NCBI GenBank assembly: GCA_032622095.1
Contig: CP136063.1
Location: forward strand, 32,616,987-32,680,986
Origin: Siphonodentalium dalli
Lineage: Eukaryota > Mollusca > Scaphopoda > Gadilida > Siphonodentaliidae
Length of the DNA stretch: 64,000 nucleotides
Direction of reading: 5' to 3'
In this document: positions 23,799 through 35,683 of the stretch, piece after piece
Numbering within the stretch: the first letter of the stretch is position 1
How the letters are laid out: each line of letters opens with the position of its first letter
Position numbers and translations under genes: made by a program
Notes under the pieces: model-generated
What the model was told of the DNA's origin: nothing
The model's input: only the letters and a program-made list of their open reading frames with translations
Databases searched by the model: none

Positions 23799-25333
23799 AT
23801 GGAAGTATAATAATAGGGCAAATCATGAGCTCAATAAATCGCAGTTAAGGGACGGAAAATATGAATTAGGATGATTATATCTTTCCCTTAACATGTGTGG
23901 GTTGATCTCAAGTGTTTGGGAGTGACCCCACCCCTGCCTCGAAATTGGGTGACGGGATTGGGAAATAGTCAAACCCGGCCCAAAATGCGAATTTTGAGAG
24001 CCCGTAACTCCGTTATTTTCCAATGGATTTAAAAATTGTTTTGAGTATTGTGATCAGCTACTTACATTGATTATTTGTTATAAATTTTGTCTGATTCAGA
24101 GACGAATAACATTTTGTTTATTGGAAAGAATACGGGCCCACATTCAAAGTTTGAGGGCCCAAATCTCCGCCATTTTTTAACGGATTTACAATCTGTTTTC
24201 AGTTTTATGATCAACGTGTATGGTATATGTTATATATCAAGTTTCATATGATTCGGAGACGAAATAAATTTGGGTACCCCGGACCACCCCTCCCCTGACC
24301 CACAACACCGAACCGACACTGGCAAAATTTGGCTCATCGCGTGCTCTCTTCAGACCGCACGCATTGGCGTATCAGTTGACATCCAAAGTTTGACATCTTC
24401 GGAGGAGATGTGATCACAAGCATATGGGGCCAAATTTGCATTGTTTGAAGGCCCACAACTCTGACATTTTTCAATGGATTTTCGAAATTCTTTCAGTTTC
24501 TAGATCGGTTGGCGGTATGGATGTTATATTCCAAGTTTCATCCGATTCGGAGAAGAATACAAAATTGGTACCCCGGACCACCCCTCCCCTGACCCACAAC
24601 ACTGAACCGACACTGGCAAAATTTGGCCCATTGCGTGCTCTCTTCAGACCGCACGCACTGGGATATCAGACGACATCCAAAGTTCGACATCTTCGGAGGA
24701 GATAGGGTCACAAGCACATGGGACCGACACTTGCAAACTTTGAGGGCCCGTAACTCTTGCATTTCTTCTCGGATTACAAAAATCCTTTCCGGTATGGGTT
24801 TGTTTTCGTTCAGGGAATCTACATACTTAAATAGATGAATGTCAATAATAAAAAAAAATTGCGAAAATATTGCCCCCACCCCAGTGTAAAAATATATGTC
24901 CAACCCTGTCAAATTTTCTTCCTCGGACTAAGCTGACAACGGTCAACACGACTACAAAAACCAAATACAGTTATCTGGAATGATACGGGAGGACAACAGA
25001 GTACAATAAAATAGAGGTTTGCCAACTATGGGCGGTAACTCTTCAGGGAAAGGGCGGACCCAAGTTTTTATGCCCGTGGGCAGTAGTGCATATCGAGATG
25101 TGCATACGGTCTAATTTTCGATGCTCTGCTTCTTATAATTTCCGAGATAATAAAATGACATTTTTTCAAATAAAGGGAGATAACTCCTCGGGAAAAACGT
25201 GGACAATATTCGTTATGCGACGATGGCATACAACTCTTTGATCCCAAGATACGTACCAAGTTTTAGTGTGCTACTCCTGGTACTTTTCGAGTAATAAGGG
25301 TTGCAAAAGTGTCCAGTATAATAATAATAATAA
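23799..25333 (-). repeat. truncated A2 unit (1535 bp), 5' module of element E
   Basis: Identical in length and break point to 3729-5263 and 16490-18024. At least one substitution is seen (CATTGCGTGCTC near 24629). Confidence 0.88.
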
Positions 25334-25377
25334 CTAGAGGGTTAAAATTCTGGCCTGCAGAATTTTGATACTTCCAT
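25334..25377 (-). other. 3' terminal hairpin and CTAG of element F
   Basis: CTAG occupies 25334-25337. The 9-bp perfect stem is AAAATTCTG (25344-25352) with CAGAATTTT (25358-25366), loop GCCTG. GATACTTCCAT (25367-25377) follows. Confidence 0.72.
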
Positions 25378-25765
25378 ATAAATTCCCCATCCGCGATCAC
25401 CATCCATAATTTAATCATCTACCCACCCCTATCCAATCCTTACACATAAGCCAATCCATAATCATAACCATTTCTACAGCCCTATCCACAGCACTTAACT
25501 CTAACCCAATAAAATATCCTTACCAAATACATTGCCCTCCTGCAAACCATATTCATAGCCGTACATTGGACCATTACCAAAACTCTTTCGATGAGCCTAG
25601 TCATACATACAATCGTACCCACAACCAAATCCTTTGCATAACTGACACCGTCACAATTTTAACATTAACAATATCCACAATTCTAACCCAATTTATAAAC
25701 CAGATCCTGACCATAACGTTAACATTAAGCCTAACCCTGATCTACACATATCTATAAGCCTATAC
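25378..25765 (+). repeat. G-poor telomere-like segment
   Basis: About 390 bp almost free of G on this strand, rich in CCATAACC, CTAACCC (near 25500, 25683, 25731) and AACATTAA words without a fixed period. It sits right after the terminal hairpin, as in element E. An open frame runs through part of it but is a by-product of the composition. Confidence 0.55.
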
Positions 25766-26269
25766 TTAATGTATTATATAGTTATCAGGGTATAAAATAT
25801 TAAATATGAGTCAAGAATTCTGTCCGGAAATGAGTCTATTGATTAATATTGATTTCATTTCGAATATCTTCTGGTCTAATAATGTGTGGTTGTTTAGCTA
25901 ACGAACAATAGTGGTTACTGTTACCAGCGACCAGGTATGTTCTAAAAATAAATCAATAACTTGTCCCAATTAAACATCTCATTTCATAATAAAATATTCG
26001 AAAACATTCAACATTAGCTGATAGAAGTCTTACTGGACATGGATCTTCAATTCATATTTATTATTTTGTACCCACAAACTATTTCAAACTTGTTATTTAA
26101 AGAGATAGTCATATTGTTAACCCTTCACATTAATTTTCCTATGTGTATACAGTCATCCGGGAGTATTTTTCTGCATGATAAGTGAATACATGTAATATCT
26201 ATCGGTCACTTAATCCTGATTAACTAATTGCGTATTCATTTGAAAAGTTAAAAAAATCATCGAATTTGC
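25766..26269. other. no gene seen
   Basis: AT-rich single-copy sequence inside element F. No convincing frame, repeat or hairpin was noticed. Confidence 0.45.
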
Positions 26270-27240
26270 ACGTGGATAGTACCGACCACATCCAATTCGC
26301 GTTATCTCGATTTCTTCATTTATTTCTTTGCAAGATTTACTTGAAGTTGCCAAAAGCCTCGATCAACCGATGCGCGTTCTCTGTTAGACGGATTGCTTTT
26401 ATACCACAGTCAAACTTCCAGGATGTATATATGGTATACTGAGACACATGCTCACGCATTTCACTCACTCCTTCATTAGTCTGCTTGAATTTCGACTTTT
26501 GCCATATATCGATGTAGGCGTATTCCTATGCATGTAGTACGCATTACGCTATATATCGTCGCCACGAGTGGATCCTTTGTTCTGAAACTTAAGCAATCGC
26601 ACCAGTCTTGGGCGTTGATATCCCCTATCACATCCACTCGTCAGCAAAATTTTATCTCCATATTTTATTTTTTTCAAGAATTTTTGAACTTTCGGTTTTT
26701 GGTGGAATTTGCCAATATGTACCCACCTGAACACGAGCTTTCCGTTGGTCGGTTTGCTTTGTAAGTAGAGCGGTCAAACGTTGGGATGTTACCAAAAATA
26801 TATCAACGTACCCGCTCCTGCATTACATCGCTCCTTCATTAACTCGGTCGGATTTGGCGAGAAAAATAGCTTAGTGATATGGCACTTAAATATACTTGTT
26901 AACATTATAAAGCCTCGCCACGAGTAAACCTTGTACCTTAGCGCAAATTAAGCAGACATCGATAAGTTGCGTTTGGGTACTATCTATCATATCCACTATT
27001 CAAATTTTGTTTATCTCGATGTTTGATTTTTAGACAATTTTTCCCCCTTTGATTTTCGTTGGAATTTGCAAAAAGTCTGAACCGACCGGAAGCTCACTCG
27101 CTGTTTGACAGTTTGCTATTATAGCAGAGCTATCAAACTTTTGGAGCCTACCTACGCGATACCGCACTACCTGCTCCTGCATTAACCTTGCTCACCAATT
27201 AGCCCGTTTGGATTTGGCGCCAAAAATAGGTAATTTTCTT
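26270..27240 (+). repeat. ~360-bp satellite, 2.7 copies (same family as 9591-10400)
   Basis: Starts of the type TATACCACAGTCAAAC, GTAAGTAGAGCGGTCAAACG and TATAGCAGAGCTATCAAAC lie near 26400, 26760 and 27120, a period of 360 bp. Each copy carries GCTCCTGCATTA or similar, CCGTTTGGATTTGGCG and AGTACTATCTATCATATCCAC-like blocks. Copies are diverged from each other and from element D. Confidence 0.75.
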
Positions 27241-27355
27241 GTACATGCCGTAGATCGGTAACGATTGGGAATTAAAAACATGCCAGCGAAAAAATTCAGT
27301 CCGCACCACTCTCCCCATTCGGAATATGCAACAAAAATATTATACCGCTGGACTT

Positions 27356-27391
<36 letters not shown>

Positions 27392-27424
27392 AAATCTGCC
27401 GTTTACATCCGCCACCGGTCAGCC
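27241..27424 (+). other. satellite tail with 32-base poly-T
   Basis: The tail (ATATGCAACAAAAATATTATA, related to TTTGCAATAAAAAATTTAGA in element D) is followed by a run of 32 T at 27357-27388. This is the same layout as in element D, where the run is poly-A. Confidence 0.55.
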
Positions 27425-27505
27425 TGGTCTCACCACCCTGGGCCTGGTTTCACCACCCCGACCTGGTATCATTACCCAGCATGGTTTCGTCGCCTGCCCG
27501 GTTAT
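27425..27505 (+). repeat. ~20-bp GC-rich minisatellite, 4 copies
   Basis: Four degenerate copies of a CCTGGTNTCACCACCC-like word (GGTCTCACCACCC, GGTTTCACCACCCC, GGTATCATTACCC, GGTTTCGTCGCC) with a spacing of about 20 bp. It is unusually GC-rich for this region. Confidence 0.6.
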
Positions 27506-27546
27506 GCTTCATTCTCTCCCATGCTCCTTCATTAGCCAAATTATTT

Positions 27547-28182
27547 AATTTTCGATGGTCTGTAACTTGGACATTTCTCAACCGATTTACAAAATTCTTT
27601 CAGGAGGATCATTAGTACACCATATAGATACACGACAGTAAAAATAGTTAAAATCATCGAAAAAAAAAATTGCGAAAATTTTGCCCCCACCCAAAACCCA
27701 AAAATATAAGTCCGTCCCTGTTCAAAACTTGTTTTCGTAGCAAGTTGATAACGGGTAACTACATAAAATCTCTCAAATATGGATACCGTGCATGTTATAG
27801 GCGGTTACATGATATGAAATAAATCGAATTTTGCGAATCATGGGCGACAACTCTGTAGAAAAAGCGCGGACATAAATTATAATGTATGGATTCAATAGGG
27901 AATCCTGAGTTCTACATATGGTCCAAATTTTTAGTCTCTGCTGCTCATACTTTTCGAGATACAGCAACCCCATTTTTTCACAAAAAGGGAGATAACTCTG
28001 TAAACCAATCGTGGACAACATCCTATATACTCTTATTAGTTAGAAATAGTATAGGTCTATATGCATACGAAATTTCAGCTCCCTATCTCTTGTACTTCCG
28101 GAGATATAAGAGTTGAAAAATTGCTTAGAATAATAATAATAGAGGAGAAAAATAATAAATTGAATAACAATATACTTCCATA
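27547..28182 (-). repeat. partial B unit b1 (last ~636 bp)
   Basis: Homology starts at AATTTTCGATGGTCTGTAAC, mid-unit, and runs to TATACTTCCATA at the junction, where G is inserted. It matches 30045-30680 at a shift of 2498. Confidence 0.9.
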
Positions 28183-28392
28183 TTAACTCGTTTAGGACGG
28201 GAAACGGATATATCCGTTTCCCAAAACATTACCTACAGGACGGGAAACGGATATATCCGTTTCCCACTTCATGCACTTGTTATCAGCGAATGAATCTTTT
28301 ATAATTAAATGTTTGCGCATAGTATCATGTATTCAATATATAGGCCGATCACTCAGTGAGGGGTCCAGGAAAATGTAACCTATTTTTGGCGT

Positions 28393-28427
28393 CACGTGAT
28401 GGTCGCGTGACGTGATTCGTGACGTCA
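28393..28427 (+). promoter_or_regulatory. E-box and CRE-like palindromes in G
   Basis: CACGTG lies at 28393-28398 and TGACGTCA at 28420-28427, with GCGTGACGTGA between. These match textbook bHLH and CREB/ATF sites. Identical copies lie 2498 and 4996 bp further right. Activity is unknown. Confidence 0.45.
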
Positions 28428-29062
28428 TTGTTCCAAAATGTCGGCGCCTAGTAGCCTAAGTCGTAGACGCGTAGACAAGTTTTCGGGTGGTAATCAACAT
28501 GGCAGGTGAATCTTGACCACTTCAGCGGAAGGACAAAGAAGCGATAGCAATTTAAGTATATTCCTGGACCATATTTTTTGGAAATTAATTACATTTGATT
28601 CAAAATGTCGCATGCAGACATCTCGTATAGCGAAATTACAGCCCCCAAACGCATAATTTTCCGAAAATCGGTTGCCATGTCAACCGGTCGCAATTTGGTG
28701 GTATATACCCAAAGTTTGGAAGATTTATAGACCACGGATGATCACCCGTATATTATGAGTTGTCACGTGGAGAATTCTATCATGACAAATAGTCTGACCC
28801 AGCATTAAATTAACGCATACATTGCTATAAAATGATCTAAAAGTAAGCATTTTAACGTTAGAAAACGGGGGTTTGGTGGCCATTTTGAATGGCGCCCTCT
28901 GTCGGTGATGGGTGATTTTCGAGCAAGGTTAGTACCAGATGTTGGCAAAATATTCCTGGATCATTTAACTTTGGAAACCATTTATATTTGATTCAAAATG
29001 TCGCAAACATATCGTCATATAGCGAAATTACAGCCACCAGAATCATAAATTTCCGCTAATAG

Positions 29063-29076
29063 GTTGCTATGGCAAC
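29063..29076 (+). promoter_or_regulatory. X-box (RFX-like) palindrome in G
   Basis: GTTGCTATGGCAAC closely fits the RFX X-box consensus (GTTNCC-AT-GGNAAC). A weaker version, GTTGCCATGTCAAC, lies near 28670 in the other half of G's internal duplication. Confidence 0.4.
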
Positions 29077-29304
29077 CGGTCGCAATTTGGTGGTATCTAC
29101 CCAAAATTTCTAGAAGATTTATAGACTACGGATGATCACCCATATAGTATGAGTTTTCACGCGGAGAATTCTGCCATGGTCTGGCCCAACATTGAATAAA
29201 CGCATAAATTGATATAAAATTATATAAAAGTAAGCATTTCTGCAAACAATCTCGTCTGTGAGTAATGTTTTCTCAAAAGAATCACGTCCCAAACGAGTTA
29301 AAAT

Positions 29305-31802
29305 ATGGAAGTATAATAAGGGATTCGCACGGAATTGATTGGTATGTCGATAGTATGGTTTATTGACATTTCTGTGTTCAGTTGGAACGTTCTGGTGTGA
29401 CCCCCACCCTTGCCTCGGAATTAGGTGATGCGTGTAGAAAAGTCGCCATATCTCGGCCAATCTTCGAGATATCGAGCTAATTTTTGCGTCATTGTGTTCG
29501 CATTTGATGCCCCTTTAATATTTAGTAGGGTTCTAGTAAGATATTGTGGCGATATTCTACTATATAGACCTATATTAATGCTGTTCAGTACATACATTTC
29601 GATTATATCTGGCTTCCATCGACATAATAAGGCAAGTCGGTAATCGTTTAAAAGTATTATAAATTCCCCACCGAATGACACTAAACAATTGACGATTGGT
29701 TGAAGGAATTTGAATTCATAGTGCATCTTCTGTAAACTTGAAAAAAATGAAGGGGCCACAATTTCTACATTTTTCAACCGATTCACAAAATTCACTCATA
29801 ATTTCACTCGGTACATCTTATAGATACTTCACAACAATTTTGGTTCAAATCGGAGACCAAAAAAATATGACAATTTTTGCCCCCTCCCTAATATGGACCA
29901 ATGTTTTTGGATCTTCGTCAAAATTGCACCATTTCGTCTTCTTTCTATGGATAACACGCTCACATAGACCAAATCCAGTTCGCGTGCGTCGTCTAGGAGG
30001 AGTTTTGTCCACAAGCACTTTCTCCTCAATCGATGTATGAATACAATTTTCGATGGTCTGTAACTTGGACATTTCTCAACCGATTTACAAAATTCTTTCA
30101 GGAGGATCATTAGTACACCATATAGATACACGACAGTAAAAATAGTTAAAATCATCGAAAAAAAAAATTGCGAAAATTTTGCCCCCACCCAAAACCCAAA
30201 AATATAAGTCCGTCCCTGTTCAAAACTTGTTTTCGTAGCAAGTTGATAACGGGTAACTACATAAAATCTCTCAAATATGGATACCGTGCATGTTATAGGC
30301 GGTTACATGATATGAAATAAATCGAATTTTGCGAATCATGGGCGACAACTCTGTAGAAAAAGCGCGGACATAAATTATAATGTATGGATTCAATAGGGAA
30401 TCCTGAGTTCTACATATGGTCCAAATTTTTAGTCTCTGCTGCTCATACTTTTCGAGATACAGCAACCCCATTTTTTCACAAAAAGGGAGATAACTCTGTA
30501 AACCAATCGTGGACAACATCCTATATACTCTTATTAGTTAGAAATAGTATAGGTCTATATGCATACGAAATTTCAGCTCCCTATCTCTTGTACTTCCGGA
30601 GATATAAGAGTTGAAAAATTGCTTAGAATAATAATAATAGAGGAGAAAAATAATAAATTGAATAACAATATACTTCCATATTAACTCGTTTAGGACGGGA
30701 AACGGATATATCCGTTTCCCAAAACATTACCTACAGGACGGGAAACGGATATATCCGTTTCCCACTTCATGCACTTGTTATCAGCGAATGAATCTTTTAT
30801 AATTAAATGTTTGCGCATAGTATCATGTATTCAATATATAGGCCGATCACTCAGTGAGGGGTCCAGGAAAATGTAACCTATTTTTGGCGTCACGTGATGG
30901 TCGCGTGACGTGATTCGTGACGTCATTGTTCCAAAATGTCGGCGCCTAGTAGCCTAAGTCGTAGACGCGTAGACAAGTTTTCGGGTGGTAATCAACATGG
31001 CAGGTGAATCTTGACCACTTCAGCGGAAGGACAAAGAAGCGATAGCAATTTAAGTATATTCCTGGACCATATTTTTTGGAAATTAATTACATTTGATTCA
31101 AAATGTCGCATGCAGACATCTCGTATAGCGAAATTACAGCCCCCAAACGCATAATTTTCCGAAAATCGGTTGCCATGTCAACCGGTCGCAATTTGGTGGT
31201 ATATACCCAAAGTTTGGAAGATTTATAGACCACGGATGATCACCCGTATATTATGAGTTGTCACGTGGAGAATTCTATCATGACAAATAGTCTGACCCAG
31301 CATTAAATTAACGCATACATTGCTATAAAATGATCTAAAAGTAAGCATTTTAACGTTAGAAAACGGGGGTTTGGTGGCCATTTTGAATGGCGCCCTCTGT
31401 CGGTGATGGGTGATTTTCGAGCAAGGTTAGTACCAGATGTTGGCAAAATATTCCTGGATCATTTAACTTTGGAAACCATTTATATTTGATTCAAAATGTC
31501 GCAAACATATCGTCATATAGCGAAATTACAGCCACCAGAATCATAAATTTCCGCTAATAGGTTGCTATGGCAACCGGTCGCAATTTGGTGGTATCTACCC
31601 AAAATTTCTAGAAGATTTATAGACTACGGATGATCACCCATATAGTATGAGTTTTCACGCGGAGAATTCTGCCATGGTCTGGCCCAACATTGAATAAACG
31701 CATAAATTGATATAAAATTATATAAAAGTAAGCATTTCTGCAAACAATCTCGTCTGTGAGTAATGTTTTCTCAAAAGAATCACGTCCCAAACGAGTTAAA
31801 AT
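29305..31802 (-). repeat. B unit b2 with G insertion at its right junction (2498 bp)
   Basis: The unit is junction-bounded and contains AGGGAGATAACTC and CTCACATAGACCAAATCCAG. All chance open frames are identical in translation to those of b3-b7. The G copy sits at its right end. Confidence 0.92.
30685..31795. mobile_element. transposon G, copy 2
   Basis: Same sequence, same position and same TTAA flanks as copy 1, shifted 2498 bp. It was copied with the unit rather than inserted anew. Confidence 0.9.
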
Positions 31803-34300
31803 ATGGAAGTATAATAAGGGATTCGCACGGAATTGATTGGTATGTCGATAGTATGGTTTATTGACATTTCTGTGTTCAGTTGGAACGTTCTGGTGTGACC
31901 CCCACCCTTGCCTCGGAATTAGGTGATGCGTGTAGAAAAGTCGCCATATCTCGGCCAATCTTCGAGATATCGAGCTAATTTTTGCGTCATTGTGTTCGCA
32001 TTTGATGCCCCTTTAATATTTAGTAGGGTTCTAGTAAGATATTGTGGCGATATTCTACTATATAGACCTATATTAATGCTGTTCAGTACATACATTTCGA
32101 TTATATCTGGCTTCCATCGACATAATAAGGCAAGTCGGTAATCGTTTAAAAGTATTATAAATTCCCCACCGAATGACACTAAACAATTGACGATTGGTTG
32201 AAGGAATTTGAATTCATAGTGCATCTTCTGTAAACTTGAAAAAAATGAAGGGGCCACAATTTCTACATTTTTCAACCGATTCACAAAATTCACTCATAAT
32301 TTCACTCGGTACATCTTATAGATACTTCACAACAATTTTGGTTCAAATCGGAGACCAAAAAAATATGACAATTTTTGCCCCCTCCCTAATATGGACCAAT
32401 GTTTTTGGATCTTCGTCAAAATTGCACCATTTCGTCTTCTTTCTATGGATAACACGCTCACATAGACCAAATCCAGTTCGCGTGCGTCGTCTAGGAGGAG
32501 TTTTGTCCACAAGCACTTTCTCCTCAATCGATGTATGAATACAATTTTCGATGGTCTGTAACTTGGACATTTCTCAACCGATTTACAAAATTCTTTCAGG
32601 AGGATCATTAGTACACCATATAGATACACGACAGTAAAAATAGTTAAAATCATCGAAAAAAAAAATTGCGAAAATTTTGCCCCCACCCAAAACCCAAAAA
32701 TATAAGTCCGTCCCTGTTCAAAACTTGTTTTCGTAGCAAGTTGATAACGGGTAACTACATAAAATCTCTCAAATATGGATACCGTGCATGTTATAGGCGG
32801 TTACATGATATGAAATAAATCGAATTTTGCGAATCATGGGCGACAACTCTGTAGAAAAAGCGCGGACATAAATTATAATGTATGGATTCAATAGGGAATC
32901 CTGAGTTCTACATATGGTCCAAATTTTTAGTCTCTGCTGCTCATACTTTTCGAGATACAGCAACCCCATTTTTTCACAAAAAGGGAGATAACTCTGTAAA
33001 CCAATCGTGGACAACATCCTATATACTCTTATTAGTTAGAAATAGTATAGGTCTATATGCATACGAAATTTCAGCTCCCTATCTCTTGTACTTCCGGAGA
33101 TATAAGAGTTGAAAAATTGCTTAGAATAATAATAATAGAGGAGAAAAATAATAAATTGAATAACAATATACTTCCATATTAACTCGTTTAGGACGGGAAA
33201 CGGATATATCCGTTTCCCAAAACATTACCTACAGGACGGGAAACGGATATATCCGTTTCCCACTTCATGCACTTGTTATCAGCGAATGAATCTTTTATAA
33301 TTAAATGTTTGCGCATAGTATCATGTATTCAATATATAGGCCGATCACTCAGTGAGGGGTCCAGGAAAATGTAACCTATTTTTGGCGTCACGTGATGGTC
33401 GCGTGACGTGATTCGTGACGTCATTGTTCCAAAATGTCGGCGCCTAGTAGCCTAAGTCGTAGACGCGTAGACAAGTTTTCGGGTGGTAATCAACATGGCA
33501 GGTGAATCTTGACCACTTCAGCGGAAGGACAAAGAAGCGATAGCAATTTAAGTATATTCCTGGACCATATTTTTTGGAAATTAATTACATTTGATTCAAA
33601 ATGTCGCATGCAGACATCTCGTATAGCGAAATTACAGCCCCCAAACGCATAATTTTCCGAAAATCGGTTGCCATGTCAACCGGTCGCAATTTGGTGGTAT
33701 ATACCCAAAGTTTGGAAGATTTATAGACCACGGATGATCACCCGTATATTATGAGTTGTCACGTGGAGAATTCTATCATGACAAATAGTCTGACCCAGCA
33801 TTAAATTAACGCATACATTGCTATAAAATGATCTAAAAGTAAGCATTTTAACGTTAGAAAACGGGGGTTTGGTGGCCATTTTGAATGGCGCCCTCTGTCG
33901 GTGATGGGTGATTTTCGAGCAAGGTTAGTACCAGATGTTGGCAAAATATTCCTGGATCATTTAACTTTGGAAACCATTTATATTTGATTCAAAATGTCGC
34001 AAACATATCGTCATATAGCGAAATTACAGCCACCAGAATCATAAATTTCCGCTAATAGGTTGCTATGGCAACCGGTCGCAATTTGGTGGTATCTACCCAA
34101 AATTTCTAGAAGATTTATAGACTACGGATGATCACCCATATAGTATGAGTTTTCACGCGGAGAATTCTGCCATGGTCTGGCCCAACATTGAATAAACGCA
34201 TAAATTGATATAAAATTATATAAAAGTAAGCATTTCTGCAAACAATCTCGTCTGTGAGTAATGTTTTCTCAAAAGAATCACGTCCCAAACGAGTTAAAAT
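31803..34300 (-). repeat. B unit b3 with G insertion (2498 bp)
   Basis: Head-to-tail copy of b2 with the same junctions and G at the right end. No difference from b2 was noticed. Confidence 0.92.
33183..34293. mobile_element. transposon G, copy 3
   Basis: Third copy at a shift of 4996 bp from copy 1, with the same TTAA flanks. Confidence 0.9.
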
Positions 34301-35683
34301 ATGGAAGTATAATAAGGGATTCGCACGGAATTGATTGGTATGTCGATAGTATGGTTTATTGACATTTCTGTGTTCAGTTGGAACGTTCTGGTGTGACCCC
34401 CACCCTTGCCTCGGAATTAGGTGATGCGTGTAGAAAAGTCGCCATATCTCGGCCAATCTTCGAGATATCGAGCTAATTTTTGCGTCATTGTGTTCGCATT
34501 TGATGCCCCTTTAATATTTAGTAGGGTTCTAGTAAGATATTGTGGCGATATTCTACTATATAGACCTATATTAATGCTGTTCAGTACATACATTTCGATT
34601 ATATCTGGCTTCCATCGACATAATAAGGCAAGTCGGTAATCGTTTAAAAGTATTATAAATTCCCCACCGAATGACACTAAACAATTGACGATTGGTTGAA
34701 GGAATTTGAATTCATAGTGCATCTTCTGTAAACTTGAAAAAAATGAAGGGGCCACAATTTCTACATTTTTCAACCGATTCACAAAATTCACTCATAATTT
34801 CACTCGGTACATCTTATAGATACTTCACAACAATTTTGGTTCAAATCGGAGACCAAAAAAATATGACAATTTTTGCCCCCTCCCTAATATGGACCAATGT
34901 TTTTGGATCTTCGTCAAAATTGCACCATTTCGTCTTCTTTCTATGGATAACACGCTCACATAGACCAAATCCAGTTCGCGTGCGTCGTCTAGGAGGAGTT
35001 TTGTCCACAAGCACTTTCTCCTCAATCGATGTATGAATACAATTTTCGATGGTCTGTAACTTGGACATTTCTCAACCGATTTACAAAATTCTTTCAGGAG
35101 GATCATTAGTACACCATATAGATACACGACAGTAAAAATAGTTAAAATCATCGAAAAAAAAAATTGCGAAAATTTTGCCCCCACCCAAAACCCAAAAATA
35201 TAAGTCCGTCCCTGTTCAAAACTTGTTTTCGTAGCAAGTTGATAACGGGTAACTACATAAAATCTCTCAAATATGGATACCGTGCATGTTATAGGCGGTT
35301 ACATGATATGAAATAAATCGAATTTTGCGAATCATGGGCGACAACTCTGTAGAAAAAGCGCGGACATAAATTATAATGTATGGATTCAATAGGGAATCCT
35401 GAGTTCTACATATGGTCCAAATTTTTAGTCTCTGCTGCTCATACTTTTCGAGATACAGCAACCCCATTTTTTCACAAAAAGGGAGATAACTCTGTAAACC
35501 AATCGTGGACAACATCCTATATACTCTTATTAGTTAGAAATAGTATAGGTCTATATGCATACGAAATTTCAGCTCCCTATCTCTTGTACTTCCGGAGATA
35601 TAAGAGTTGAAAAATTGCTTAGAATAATAATAATAGAGGAGAAAAATAATAAATTGAATAACAATATACTTCCATATTAAAAT
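34301..35683 (-). repeat. B unit b4, no G at right junction (1383 bp)
   Basis: The same unit as b2/b3 but its right junction is the uninterrupted palindrome TATACTTCCATATT/AATATGGAAGTATA. Confidence 0.92.

Larger units (their letters stand above)
18025..25333 (-). mobile_element. composite Helentron/pearl-like element E (7.3 kb)
   Basis: The element is bounded by CTAG termini at 18025 and 25334. On the minus strand it would start with truncated A2 plus the 223-bp module, then B' units, then about 3.4 kb of otherwise single-copy DNA containing two MITEs, a G-poor segment, the subterminal ATGGAAGTATC, a hairpin and CTAG. The single-copy stretch could be captured DNA or an independent insertion. 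Treating the interval as one element is inference. Confidence 0.5.
28187..29297. mobile_element. TTAA-flanked DNA transposon G, copy 1 (1111 bp)
   Basis: The element is bounded by TTAA at 28183-28186 and 29298-29301. Termini CTCGTTTAGGACGGG and CACGTCCCAAACGAG are inverted with few mismatches. Comparison with empty junctions (for example at 35683) shows an exact 1115-bp insertion, G plus one TTAA. It contains two identical 24-bp palindromes (28199-28222 and 28242-28265; half-site GGGAAACGGATA) and an internal direct duplication of ~300 bp (about 28560-28860 and 28950-29240). There is no transposase frame. TTAA duplication is typical of piggyBac and also of Kolobok; the superfamily is not resolved. 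Confidence 0.88.

Noticed and set aside
25566-25757. Threonine/isoleucine-rich frame.
   Set aside because: A by-product of the G-poor CATAACC-like repeat.
28183-28186. Independent insertion of G at three junctions.
   Set aside because: Position, flanks and sequence are the same each time at an exact 2498-bp shift, so co-amplification of one insertion is far simpler.
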